Both the position numbers and the translations under genes were made by a program. Below, one piece after another: positions 30,344-41,082 of a stretch of DNA of 64,000 bases. The notes under the pieces are model-generated. The model had not been told where the DNA came from. It did no database searches and was given only the letters and a program-made list of their open reading frames with translations. The DNA is from Sipunculus nudus (lineage: Eukaryota > Annelida > Sipuncula > Golfingiida > Sipunculidae). Position 1 is the stretch's first letter, and each line of letters opens with the position of its first letter. The stretch spans positions 82,559,056 to 82,623,055 of the forward strand of contig CM049310.1 in the NCBI GenBank assembly GCA_026874595.1, read 5' to 3'.

Positions 30344-31802
30344 GGAACTCTAGCTCCATCTCCTTAGCTGTAACCTTCTCTGTATACTGGTTGTAATATT
30401 TCTTTTTCTTCTTTCTGCACACAATTAATTATTCTCAACATTCTTTTGAATATAGCGTGCGATATCCTTCTGATACAAGTCAGAGAAATGTTATTTAGAT
30501 GTATATCAGTAAAATGAAAACACTGAGATTGAGACATTATGAGAATTATTTATATCGAATCATAAGTCCATATATTTTTAGGCCGAAAAGCACAACATAC
30601 TTTGATTTGTTCATCTTGTTCCAAAAATCATAGTTAAAGTCTTGAGATTAAAGTTCCAGATGGAAGATTGATTTATGCGAATACAGCAATCTTTATATTT
30701 AATTTGATTAATGTGTTTATTGTCCCTATAATTTGATGTTGATCATAAACTATAAACAAAAAACTGTCCGTTTAAAAAAGTTATAATAGTTCAGCAAATT
30801 GCTAAAGTTGTTTGCCTGTCTGTCGACAGATGGCGGAACCGGTCGATCTCACTCTTGTTCCGTTGCCAACATTTACGGACAGATTCTTGCACATTAAGAA
30901 CCGAAATTTAATAATACCATAGTCCATATTATAGTATCAAGATAAAGCACACACTGAAAAAGGACAAGTCGGGGATTAGGACCATTCACTGGTATTCGGG
31001 GTTTTCTGTTCTGGATTGGACCTAAAATTCATCCACAGAGTCGGGGAAATGTGACACCCCGCAGCACTAAGCAAAGTTTGATTAGGATCCTAGCGGAGGT
31101 GTATGTAGGCGCAGACTATATTTCTTGTATTTATCTGAGATAACGTTCACACAAAAGGTAAAGTGCGGACTTTGGTGTAATTTTGTTTAAGGTTTTGGGT
31201 TATCGCCGGGAGACAAATAACTGCATTTTGGAAGTAATCTTGATCGCCATTATATGATTATCTTTTTCAGAATCCTGTATCATTGAGACCTACAGCTATA
31301 TTTTGTCCTGGCAGAGAGCTTCGGCCATTCATAGGTATTAAGGTGGCTTTGTTTCAGAGCTCACCTGTGAATCGGATGAAAGAACCGTGCCTGCGGGTAC
31401 ACAGAGACACAGGGAAGTTCTGTTAGGATTCTGGCGGAGGTATGCAGCCTCCGACTACAGGTCTAATTTACATATTTTAGTGACAAACATAATCACCGAA
31501 GGCCTTGTAGGCCTTGCCTCAGTTGACCTATAATGGAAATCATTGCTGACATTGGTTGTATTAGTATTTGGACCAACGTAGAGATATCTAAATAGAGACA
31601 GAATTTCAGAAACCTCTGACAAATTTCTGTCTCTTGGCTAGCGGTAGCGACCTATAGTGAAGAATGTGTTTGTGACAGCCAACGTTTACAGTGTTACGGT
31701 AGCAATTCTGGCAACAAATTAATAAAAGGTGGGCTTATAGTCATGTATAAAAAATTAACACTTTATTCTGTATAATTCTATAATTGGTAAAAAGCATACA
31801 AC
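30344..31802. other. Unassigned sequence with GGCGGAGGTATG words
   Basis: gcggaggtgtatgtaggcgc near 31093 and ggcggaggtatgcagcctcc near 31434 resemble ggcggaggtatgcggtctg at 40090 and ggcgtaggtttgcggcctc at 51463. They may be traces of one old dispersed repeat. The start of the candidate near 30954 reads cacactgaaaaagg. Confidence 0.35.

Positions 31803-31863
<61 letters not shown>
31803..31863. repeat. (GT)n(GA)n microsatellite
   Basis: (GT)7 followed by about 23 GA units and a G run. Confidence 0.95.
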
Positions 31864-31869
<6 letters not shown>

Positions 31870-32488
31870 TAATAGGCATTTTTTGTTGTTCATTTACCAC
31901 ACTACAAGCATTTCATTAAATAATGAAGTTGCAAACAATTTCTGTTTATGGAATAAGACAACACTTTTACATGTTTGAGTTTAAATGAATGCAGATTATT
32001 TTTTTTTTTTTTTACTACTTTGACCTGAAGGCTTTCTGTTGTTTATGTCCCGAACCAGGAAACCGGGACATAAATAAATAAACGCGGATTTTCGCCCAAC
32101 GCTTCCCTAGCAAACGAAAAGTACTATCCAGGAACGTTGGCAGGGGGTAAGTGACACAGGGGCCACTTCCCCCCCCCCCCAACTTACATGCAACACTGAT
32201 GATTAAGTTTTAAGTCCTTCCTGTTACTAAACAAATTAAAGTATGAAAGTTAACTAGGTCATGTTTTACAGACAAAATTCCTTATTGTTTTATATTTGCA
32301 AATAGTTAGATTAGAAGATATCTATCTCCGGAATAAATTGGTGTGTCATGAATGGGTTAATCATGGATTGTATACAAAATATTACCCAATAAGCCAATTT
32401 TTTTCACTGATTCGTAGTTTTCATTTGTGAAATGGTTTCAGTTGTTTTGAAAATAAATTACCTGGATTTCACACTTGACTTTCACACG

Positions 32489-32537
<49 letters not shown>

Positions 32538-32846
32538 CATGCCTTTCCATCAGTACATGAGTGTACGCTATTTCTTAGTACTTCCTTTTTATTTATAATT
32601 TCTGTATATTAAATATAATGGATTGACAATATGTATATTTAAGCCCGATAAATGCAGGAAGATGGCAAAGCAACTCTCGTGAATTAGTGCTGCCACCTAT
32701 TGTCAAAGGATAACATCAGTAAAGGTGCACTGTATCATTTTAAACCTACACGACAGGTGGCAGCACCACTTATTTGAGCGAAAAAAGTGGTTTTTAGACC
32801 AAGCAAAGAAATAATGATTTCAATATGAACCGATTTAATTAAATCA

Positions 32847-32914
<68 letters not shown>

Positions 32915-33620
32915 ATATATATATATTTCAAGAAACTTACAGGAGTCTTCTATATTTTTTAGCTGATATGTTTCATATATCAAATGTTTAGTATGTTTTT
33001 TGGCTAGCGTTAGCTGGCTCTAGGCATTATGCAAGGTTGTATGTATAAGCATAACCTCATCTAAATCTAACTATGTATGTCAATTATTTTTAAACTTGTG
33101 GCAGAAATATATGATATGTAATACGAGAGTATTAAAAAATAGTTTGTTAAATGCGCACCAGGTGTCACCTCTTCAACTAACCGTTTTAACAATTATCCGA
33201 TATAGACAACACAGCCAAGCTTGCTAATTTGTCTAAATTTTATAGAAGATTCGTTTTAGGGATGGAAAATGGACAATTTTGTGTTGGTTATATGCAATTA
33301 AGCAATTTAATTATTTTTATTTACTGGCAAGCTTGCGAAATTTCAAATATCTTGGTTTTATAAAAAAGAATAAAAAAATAATCGCCAGCTCTCACCATAT
33401 TTATTCGTTTCTCACATCAGGCATAGCAGTTCTTTTATTGGGTGTGGCCTTGCTTAATACTGACGTATGTTACCAGATGATCATCCGACAACTCAAATAA
33501 AGGAAAACCAATTAAGAGGTAAAAAGAACAAAGCTTACCCACCGAACATGACAGTACACAGCTTTAACATATAATTAAACTTGATTTGAACATTTTGTTA
33601 TTTTTATTTTTTTTAGTTAA
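31864..33620. other. Unassigned sequence with two (TA)n tracts
   Basis: (TA)n at 32492-32534 and 32849-32911, poly-C at 32169-32180 and poly-T at about 31999-32013. No gene recognised. Confidence 0.4.
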
Positions 33621-33983
33621 CCTCCAATTTTGTGCTAGCTTAACTATAAATATAAGTACATCTGCAGAATTCGATTCCAGTTTCGGACTACATGACAGGG
33701 CAGTATCACACGCTTCCTCTCATTTGATATGCTGGCGTCAATCAGGCCCGGTGACTACTGCACCTGTAGGCCTTCGGTATGTAATCTTCACAACTGCTGG
33801 TTCATACCACCGAGAAACCTCGAAAAGCGTACTCGTATGTGGGTGAAACACGGCTGCTAGGTATGACCTTCACATTCAGCCTGCGGAATGCTCAATCTAG
33901 GTAGGCGCCGACCGTAAAAAAAAATCTCCCCCTTCGGCTGAGATTCGAACTTATGATATCCTGGCTTTGAGTCCTGTGTTATA
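33621..33983 (-). mobile_element. SINE-A copy, nearly complete
   Basis: Reverse copy starting at the tail complement cctccaattttgtgctagct, then gtacatctgcagaattc, tcaggcccggtgactactgc and the gctgagattcgaactt B-box complement. It stops at gagtcctgtgtt, without the A-box end of the head. The TRIM flank begins directly afterwards. Confidence 0.8.
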
Positions 33984-34025
33984 GGCAGAAATATTTTTTG
34001 TTGGTTATTATTTAAAATATACCAT

Positions 34026-34029
34026 ACGT
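34026..34029. repeat. TRIM target-site duplication, left
   Basis: acgt directly before the 5' LTR, repeated directly after the 3' LTR. A 4-bp duplication is usual for gypsy-type and several other LTR element integrases. Confidence 0.7.
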
Positions 34030-34186
34030 TGTTATGGGGTGACATAAAAGCGGACCGGACTGTCTGGCTAGGGAAGCTTGCTTTTTTAGTGCAGCGGTTG
34101 AAACGCCGGACATGTGCGCCACCGATATGAGTTCGAATCCCGGATCGGCCCAGAATTTTTCCCCTAAACAATTTGTATTTGTAAAA
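34030..34186 (+). repeat. TRIM 5' LTR
   Basis: Starts tgttatggggtgacataaaa and ends near atttgtaaaa, aligning end to end with the 3' LTR. A-box-like tagtgcagcggt at 34087-34098 and B-box agttcgaatcc at 34130-34140 (one mismatch from GGTTCGANNCC). It differs from the 3' LTR at scattered positions, including the last bases (gtaaaa against gtaaca), so the insertion is not recent. Confidence 0.75.
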
Positions 34187-34189
34187 AAA

Positions 34190-34202
34190 TGGGGGCTCGT
34201 CC
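34190..34202 (+). promoter_or_regulatory. TRIM primer binding site, tRNA-Pro type
   Basis: tgggggctcgtcc begins three bases after the 5' LTR. It matches the first 13 bases of the primer binding site complementary to the 3' end of tRNA-Pro known from murine-leukaemia-type retroviruses; later bases diverge. Position and sequence both fit a minus-strand primer site. Confidence 0.7.
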
Positions 34203-34293
34203 AACGTGACGTAAACTTTGTGGCCCAGGAAATAAGCTCACCAAAGTGTGACTCCTGGGATAATTAGTCTTTTTCTGTTAGCAGAACGCTCTT

Positions 34294-34303
34294 AAGAGAG
34301 GAT
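34294..34303 (+). promoter_or_regulatory. TRIM polypurine tract
   Basis: aagagaggat lies directly before the 3' LTR start at 34305. It is purine-rich, as needed for plus-strand priming, but short. Confidence 0.5.
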
Positions 34304-34304
34304 G

Positions 34305-34460
34305 TGTTACGGGGTGACATAAAAGCGGACCGGACTGTCCGGCTATTAAAGCTTGCTTTTCTAGCGCAGCGGTTGGATCGCCGGGCATGTTCGCCACCGA
34401 CAGGGGTTCGAAACCCGGATCGGCCCAGAATTTTCCCCTCAACAATTTGTATTTGTAACA
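34305..34460 (+). repeat. TRIM 3' LTR
   Basis: 156 bp, beginning tgttacggggtgac and ending atttgtaaca, so the termini are inverted (TGTTAC/GTAACA). The A box tagcgcagcggt is at 34362-34373. The B box ggttcgaaacc is at 34405-34415 and matches the Pol III consensus exactly, 43 bp from the A box. A ccggactgtccgg palindrome precedes them at 34330-34342. A weak TATA-like cataaaag is at 34318. A D-stem with three pairs and a partial T-stem can be drawn, but no acceptor stem. Confidence 0.75.
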
Positions 34461-34462
34461 AC

Positions 34463-34464
<2 letters not shown>
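34461..34464. repeat. TRIM target-site duplication, right
   Basis: acgt directly after gtaaca; matches 34026-34029. Confidence 0.7.
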
Positions 34465-34510
<46 letters not shown>

Positions 34511-34525
34511 ATACACACACACACA
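34465..34525. repeat. (TA)n(CA)n microsatellite next to the TRIM
   Basis: TA tract with one TTTA break followed by a short CA run. It begins immediately at the target-site duplication. Confidence 0.9.
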
Positions 34526-34635
34526 ACAGGAATGAAAATGGGCCTTTCATGTCGTTGAATACTTCGTGCGATGTATAAATTAATCCCGCTGTAGAGCCTA
34601 ACCTGACGTAAAATGAAGATATTAAATTTTCATAA

Positions 34636-34680
34636 GCAGAAATAATATTTGTTGGTAATTATTTCAATTATACCCTACGT
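34636..34680. repeat. Paralogous flank resembling the TRIM empty site
   Basis: Starts gcagaaata and ends ccctacgt, aligning over 45 bp with 33985-34029, the left flank of the TRIM, with a handful of mismatches. After acgt it continues uninterrupted (gtgatgtatg), as an unoccupied site would. What larger repeat the two flanks belong to is not clear. Confidence 0.6.
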
Positions 34681-36284
34681 GTGATGTATGATTGTTACTT
34701 TCCGATTGGCAAAGTAATGAGGAATGATCACAGGTGTTCAGCTGATGGCGTCGATTAATGACTTGATAATCATGTATTCTGCCGGCACCCTAGCACTTGG
34801 AGCAATGATGAGCAGCTATTGAAGCAGGCCTTGAAGGACTTGTATCTGTTACAACACATTAAGAGGAATATACTGTGGATTCAGAATTGTTCGTTTGGTT
34901 TTATTTCCGTGGAATTCGTAGGTAACTTTTATCCACGAAATTAAAAACCCAACGATCATTAGGTTTATTATAGAATTTTTGAAAGTCCTTCGACCCTGTG
35001 CACCGAGTTATCGCGTTGGCCCTCTTTCACCATCCGTGCTAGCAAATGCTACTGATTAACAAAACGCAAAGAAAATGATATTTAGTCCCTAAAAAAAATT
35101 CAGTTTCATCTGGGGTAGCAAACAAACCAAGATTCCATCAGCTTCAGGCTTACATTTGACGGTTTAAATGTGCGTCTGCACCTACACTGGTATATGTGGA
35201 CTTGCTCTCACTCTCATATTATCTCGCTAAAAGTCGTAGGTAAAGGTCATTTTGCCCTGCTTATCTCATTTGATTGTTCGTTTGAAAAAAATGTCATGTT
35301 TAAATAAAATAAACAACCGTGCGGCAGAGTTAGTCTAGTTATTCCCCGGTTTGGTGATGAGTCACGGTCAGTTATATGAGCTGGATCCCAGTCTAACTGT
35401 GGCCTCGTTCCCGGGCACGTCAACTTGGGTTCCATCTGAACGAACGACATACCAAGAAGTTATAATTTTCTTAATAAATGAATACGCAGAATATAAATAT
35501 TGACTTCCGTTGGTTCTAATAATTCATAAAATCACATTTTGTTCTCCCGGGCGCAGACTACATCGGACCGGGCAATTTGCCCGGCGGGGCTTAATGAGGT
35601 GTCAAGATAAGCGGGAAAGCGGAGTACAATAGCCGATCTCCGCCGGGACAATGACAGGGCAATAAAATTCCTGGGACAGCTTGGTGTACTTTCTTTGATG
35701 TCAGAGTAGACGCTCCTTTTATTAAGCAAACAATTTTCAGATAAGTCGGCCGATTTATTTGTCATTTGTCTCAATGAGCTTATCGTTTGTACCTAGACTC
35801 TAGTAGACTGCCTGTTTTTTTTTTTTTTCAAGATCTTTTTTTTAGATCTGTTCACATACTAATTTTGATACTATGCTTGACTAGGAACGATTAATCCACG
35901 AAAGTTTTAACCCAACGAATAATATTTCAGGTCAAAACCAAGAAATTTTAAATCCACGATATTTTCTGAATCAACAGTATTTTATAACACTCGCACCAAA
36001 CTGTTTAGACAATTCAGTCAATCGCACGCCGAGTTAAGGCCGTAGGCAAAAGGTAAAATTGTTTTTGACGGATTCACCGAACCCGTTTTTCTAGATTTTT
36101 TGTTTTGTTAATGAGGACCGAGTCCCCAATCTAATGTTTTTTTTATTAATGCTTTCTTGTGGAGGTAAACGCCTCAATTTTGTTATGCTCTCTTATTTTA
36201 TTCTTTTCTTGGATTTCTGCAGAGCATATGCAGAGAGCAAAAAGTGCTCCCTGTCTCTGTATAAAAAACAACGGCACAATTTCT
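34681..36284. other. Unassigned sequence
   Basis: Poly-T at about 35815-35828. No shared repeat or coding frame recognised. Confidence 0.35.
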
Positions 36285-36545
36285 TTTGCATTGTGTGTGT
36301 GTTTGTGCGTGTGGCGGGGGGGGGGGGGTCCTAACCGTGGAGGGTGTTTGGGAGTGGGAGGAGGTGTTCCCATCGTGTGCTCTTGATTTCTCCGGATTCC
36401 GGGAGCTCACCAAGGAATATTCACGATTGTACAGTCACTTATGCACGAATGAACCGGGAAATATAGGCCGCATAAGTAAATGAAAAAAAGGGGTGGTCAG
36501 AAATCGCAAAGGCTTGCATTCCTTAAAATGCAGATTTCTAGTTGT
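36285..36545 (+). repeat. REP-B copy with poly-G expansion
   Basis: Starts in the tgtgtgtgtttgtgcg block, has a G run at 36316-36328, then tgtacagtcacttatgcacg, gaaccgggaaatataggccg and the end gcagatttctagtt. The central ggatcc and initial cctccgcc parts are missing or replaced. Confidence 0.65.
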
Positions 36546-37704
36546 ATACCTGTTCAGAAAGCTCTCAAGGCTTCAGTTTGTTTCTGAACAACAACAAAAT
36601 CATATGAATAAGTCAGTCCTAGGAACTGGAATTCACTCCTCGTGAGTGTTAAATCTAATATTATAAATACAAATATATTGTACTCGTTATACGGTGTCAG
36701 ACAGGTCTCAAATATAGCAATTTATCTGAGAAAAAAATATGAAAAAATCGGGCTAGACATACTTTTCTATTATAAGAAATATATAATATAATGGTCTTGG
36801 AATGTCGTGGACGATAGCAAGTGTGTCCTAAGGGGGTTATTTTCAATATTGTCAACATACCATGAGACGTTTTACATTGTTTTGCGATTTGCAAAGCGGC
36901 TTTCGCAGTGCCATCTGTCGGATTTAGAATGAAACTATACTTTTCTTCAAAGGTAAAATACTGGAAAGATAAAGGACCAGAACGGATGGGATGTGTCTAT
37001 TTTTATTGGAGGTAAAATATCCAGTGACTGATGACGTCCTTATTCTAATAGGAATTTATCACCATTAACCTGTTCTTTCGGTTCATAAGCTGTTTTATTT
37101 ATTAATTTTTTGGGATTGGAACCATTAGGAAAAAGGCATAAAGATGATTTATCAATGATTGATCAAACAGGTTTAAAACATCAAATCGATTAAGAAATTT
37201 TTTGTTATCCTAAAATGAATAAAGTGAGTTCCTTAAAATTTCCAGAAACTGTATGGCATCAGCTAATTATACTCCTGCCAGTCTTAATTTCTGCGTACCA
37301 GCCTAAGCTAATATATATTGAAGGCTATTGTAAAAAGAAGAAAAATGAAAACTGCTTACAACAAAGGTTGCCTTTGTAAAACCCTTCCCAGTGAAAAGTC
37401 TTATGGTTTTAAATCTGCCTTAAATGAAGATAGATTACAGTAATTACACTGGCGAGGATTTGGCTTAGCTTTGGTTAAAAAGTACGTGATATTGAAATGT
37501 CAAACGACCGTTCTATTGAAGTAAACAAACATTTATAGTTGATGAAGATTTATGTGTTGCTCTTTTTTAATTATTGTTTCTTTTTACTTAGTTCGGTTGA
37601 TGTCATTCAGTGAAATAAACCATGGTGACTCGTAGCAGTTTAGTGTCCCAGATTAGTTCTGGACAAGTATATTTGAATAAGATAAAATGTGTAGATATAC
37701 ACGA

Positions 37705-37707
<3 letters not shown>
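36546..37707. other. Unassigned sequence
   Basis: No feature recognised. Confidence 0.35.

Positions 37708-37760
<53 letters not shown>
37708..37760. repeat. (TA)n microsatellite
   Basis: Pure TA tract; a second one follows at 37838-37867 after a segment of similar AT-rich words (gtagatatacac / gtatagatatacac), hinting at a local duplication. Confidence 0.9.
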
Positions 37761-37762
<2 letters not shown>

Positions 37763-37836
37763 ATATATATTATTTATTGATCTTAATGTTATATTTACAT
37801 GAATATAAATAAAATAATATGTATAGATATACACAC

Positions 37837-37837
<1 letters not shown>

Positions 37838-37867
<30 letters not shown>
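37838..37867. repeat. (TA)n microsatellite
   Basis: Pure TA tract. Confidence 0.9.
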
Positions 37868-37871
<4 letters not shown>

Positions 37872-38329
37872 ATATATATATATATGAATAATTATATATA
37901 AATTTAACTGTTTATTGATATAAATATATATGCCGGTGCCGGTATATGGGATGTTCGTTACTGAGTGGGAGTGGGTGCTGCTGCTCTGCTGGCTCGCCTG
38001 ACTTCTTGGTTTCGGAAGCTGCGCTGGATCGTGTTGCTTGGATACGTCTGAACCGAGCTTGTGGCATCTATACAATCATAGCATAGGCTATCCCACTTCT
38101 ATCGTCTCAAAATTTTCCTGGAAGTTGGTAAAATTAAACCTCATATTTATCAACTATCACTTTGCTGAGGGAGCTAGCTCGTGGCCCGGTTCGGCCGTGT
38201 CAACAGTACTGCTCGGTTAAAGTCTTCCCGAACTTTAGTTTAGCTGGAATAATATTTGTATTTGTTTGTATAGCAACACGTTATTATTAGACAGTATCGG
38301 TTGATATTCTATCTGTTTTAGCTTATCAG

Positions 38330-38520
38330 ATATGTGCCAAAAGTGGCTTTGAGAGTGGGTTGTAGTTGCCCGCCAAAGGCCGTTGTTTTCTCTGGGTTCT
38401 CCAGTTTGTTCCACTTCCAGACACTACAAAAAGCCACCACCAGAGGCATGGAGAGTTCATTGATTAGTTATTATAAATATTTGTTCAATCCATGTAAAAT
38501 AAATAACGTTTAATTATATC
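38330..38520 (+). repeat. SINE-H-like repeat tail
   Basis: Contains ttttctctgggttctcc and an end block ttataaatatttgttcaatccatgtaaaata. The end block is shared with 56782-56822 (tcataaatatatgtacaccccatgtaaagt). It is interpreted as the 3' part of another SINE family; the head was not found in this copy. Confidence 0.45.
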
Positions 38521-38654
38521 TAGTTTCGGTCACGTCAGGGTTTCCGGCGGAGTTCACTCTCGATTTAACTGTTAAAAAAAACACACGCCAGATACAGTAT
38601 CAAGGTATGGGGTATCTGATGACAGTGGGAGCTGTTATTTAACAGGGAAGTTTA

Positions 38655-38760
38655 GTCATTTGTGGGGCTGGGTATCGCCTACAGTTTCGTATCGCAATAT
38701 ATTGCGATATGTGGTAGCGTATGTTGCGGTTCATATCGCGATAATTTTCTTTGTATCAAT
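38655..38760. repeat. TATCG-rich patch
   Basis: gggctgggtatcgcc followed by cgtatcgcaatatattgcgatatg and tatcgcgataa; the middle is a perfect dyad around aatatatt. It is related in composition to the ends of 22105-23377. Confidence 0.5.
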
Positions 38761-38884
38761 TTAAAGGAAATTAGTGTGCTTTCTGGCATTTATAACACGT
38801 TTAATATATTATTATTGCATTATCACGTTTTATACGATTCATGAAATGAAAGTATATTCAGATCATTTTATATCAAATATGAAA

Positions 38885-39010
38885 TCTGAACCCGGAGTAA
38901 ACCATCGACCTTGGACGGGCTTCGACAAATTACTCTCATACATACGCCGGGGCTCGAACCCAGAACACCAGCAAGCAGTTCCAAGCGTTTAGCCACTAAA
39001 ATGTCCAGGC
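38885..39010 (-). mobile_element. tRNA-derived SINE head
   Basis: On the minus strand, tagtggctaaacgc (38985-38998) fits an A box and gggttcgagcc (38950-38960) a B box, followed by a seggment with ggtttactccgggt. A canonical tRNA gene is unlikely because the ends do not pair. The downstream word is similar to the ttttctctgggttctcc of 38330-38520, so both may belong to one SINE family in opposite orientations. Confidence 0.55.
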
Positions 39011-40774
39011 CCCAGACTTATCTTTAATCATTTATAAATAGATATATGTAAGCTGACATTTGTATATAATTGTTAAACATGTCTTAAGTAATCAGAAATT
39101 TGCTACCGGTATAAATATATCACATTTTGATTCATTTATACATAGTAAATGTAATGTTGATGAAAAGGGTTATAAGTGTATGATCCTGAAATAAATGACC
39201 ATGTAAAGATAACAATTATTTACATACAACATGTTTGAAAATAGTTGAGCAGTCAAAGCGAGAATTTCAGATACTTGACATGAATTGTAACTGAGAATTA
39301 CCAATGAAATGACTGTTTTCAAATAGGACGCAGATAAATGTATCATGCTTATGATGTACAGTTTGACTTACCGACTAAATAATTATTCAAAATCCGTAAC
39401 AGGAATGAAGATCTAACCAAACAGTGTCAACCAATGCTTTACTTGGCTCATACGAGTTTCACACCATAAGGTTCAAACCTTAATTATAAAATATTCTTTC
39501 TTCCAATTAATTTCACTTTCTGTCAGATTGTGTAAACACACCACTTTCATGTTTTTTTTTTTTTCACTGCCCAGAACGAGGTTTGAACATGGCAGAAGTC
39601 TTAATGATCATTTAGCTGAACGGGCATTTCAGTTGCTAACGCGGGATCTTTTGCATTTCGCTGCGATGGGATTATTGATTGCAATGAAATCATAAAAAGC
39701 TTAAAATCTCCCATAAAGAAACGCTGACTTTTTTTTTAAAATGCTGGTTAGCATGGGCAATCCGGTATGCCGCAGGCACTTTCCTTTTTTGTGACTTTTG
39801 GACATGTAACCCCTGAGGTCATGGCCCTGTGAATACTTAAAAATATGTGTTTCTTGTCAATACCCCGTCAAACTCTTAAATGACGTGGAACATACTGTAA
39901 TGTATAGAAGAAGGTCGAGCCTTAGGTGAAAGTACAATAAAACCTTAAAAAAAGAATCGAAACCGTGAAAAAAACAATCGTTTTTTTAGGTGGTCGCTAA
40001 AATGAGGCGGTCGTTGGCTAGGTTTATTGTAATATATTTGGCGAATTGGTTAAGTTTCTCGGCCGATCAAGAAACTGATCATGAGAATGGCGGAGGTATG
40101 CGGTCTGTGCTATCATGTTTTGTCCCTGTAGAAACATCAAAGTACGACTAAAAACAAGACAGATCGAGCAAATGGCCGAGTGATGAAGGAACAAAGGCTG
40201 TCTTAGTTCTTCCTACGTTGTTATACGACGAACGCGAAGCGGACATGTTTTTCACCCCTTGGGGAAAAGAACGTGGCGTGATGAACGTGCCCAGCGGTTC
40301 ATTGATGTTCCCCAGCATGTGCCAATGGTTCTCTTGCGGGATATATACTCACGGTTATTCCAAAAACTTAATTACTTACAGGCTGTCACGGCGGAGTTAA
40401 CGTGGCCGTACACAGTGAACCTGTGACCAACACTGTATATGAAAGAGGAATAAAATACACTTTTACAAGATCCTTGTAGGTCGGGTGACTCAATTAACAT
40501 TATACATCTGTGAAACAATTATGTAAATAAGCAAATTATGGTTTCTCCTGGGTTTTTAATATGTCACCTTTGACTGGGCAAGATGTTTTATTTAAATCCT
40601 TCCCGGCGCTTAATCTCCCAGGAGACTTCATCTCGTTTTATTTTCTGGGCTGTTGGCTTTTATACTGCTGTAATCTGTCTTCTTCTCTCTTTTTAAAGTC
40701 TGATTTCATTCCAGCCCCGAAAGCTTCATTCTGCACTGTTATGCTTTGAATCTAAGAGGGACCGACAACCGACT
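39011..40774. other. Mostly unassigned; GACCACCT element near 39.95 kb
   Basis: 39945-40025 carries aggtggtcgctaaaatgagg, the complement of the 19.3-kb element. A 78-codon stop-free stretch at about 40185-40423 without a start codon has protein-like composition but no recognisable domain. Confidence 0.35.
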
Positions 40775-41082
40775 TCAAGGGGTTGTCAAGGGGTAAAGGG
40801 CGGGCATAAAGCCGGGAGAGATCGTGAGGTCGAATCTCTGTGAGGAACGGAGAGTTTTTAAGGTCCGAAACCCACCGCAGGGTGAGCGCTCGGCAGGTTC
40901 AATTGGAAGGCTGCGCCCAACGGCCGTCCTTCACGTATAGAGGAGTGTGCCTTCTCCGGTACCGGGATGCTATGACCCGGCTCTGAGGGTAATTACACAC
41001 CAAGGACCTGCATGTGTAGTACACCGAGCCAGGATTGGCGCGAGGATAACCGTGTGCCCCGTACTGCCCAGTGAAGTAGCCT
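40775..41082 (+). mobile_element. SINE-A copy, old and diverged
   Basis: Head segment gccgggagagatcgtgaggtcgaatctc, then gggtgagcgctcggcaggttc, ggaaggctgcgcccaacgg and cgtactgcccagtgaagtagcc in SINE-A order. Many substitutions mark it as one of the oldest copies. Confidence 0.65.

Larger units (their letters stand above)
34030..34460 (+). mobile_element. Terminal-repeat retrotransposon in miniature (TRIM) with tRNA-like boxes in its LTRs
   Basis: Whole element of 431 bp: 5' LTR (34030-34186), primer binding site (34190-34202), a non-coding internal region of about 118 bp, a purine-rich tract (34294-34303) and 3' LTR (34305-34460). It is flanked by a 4-bp acgt duplication. There is no gag or pol frame, so any movement would depend on another element's proteins. 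Both LTRs contain a tRNA-like A box and B box. A paralogous unoccupied flank lies at 34636-34680. The LTR-PBS-PPT-LTR order plus the duplication is hard to explain by tandem SINEs, the main alternative. Mobility and transcription are inferences. Confidence 0.75.

Noticed and set aside
34030-34460. Two tandem SINEs instead of a TRIM
   Set aside because: A primer-site match directly after the first unit, a purine tract before the second, inverted TGTTAC/GTAACA termini and a 4-bp duplication fit LTR elements. No A-rich tail or long target duplication is present.
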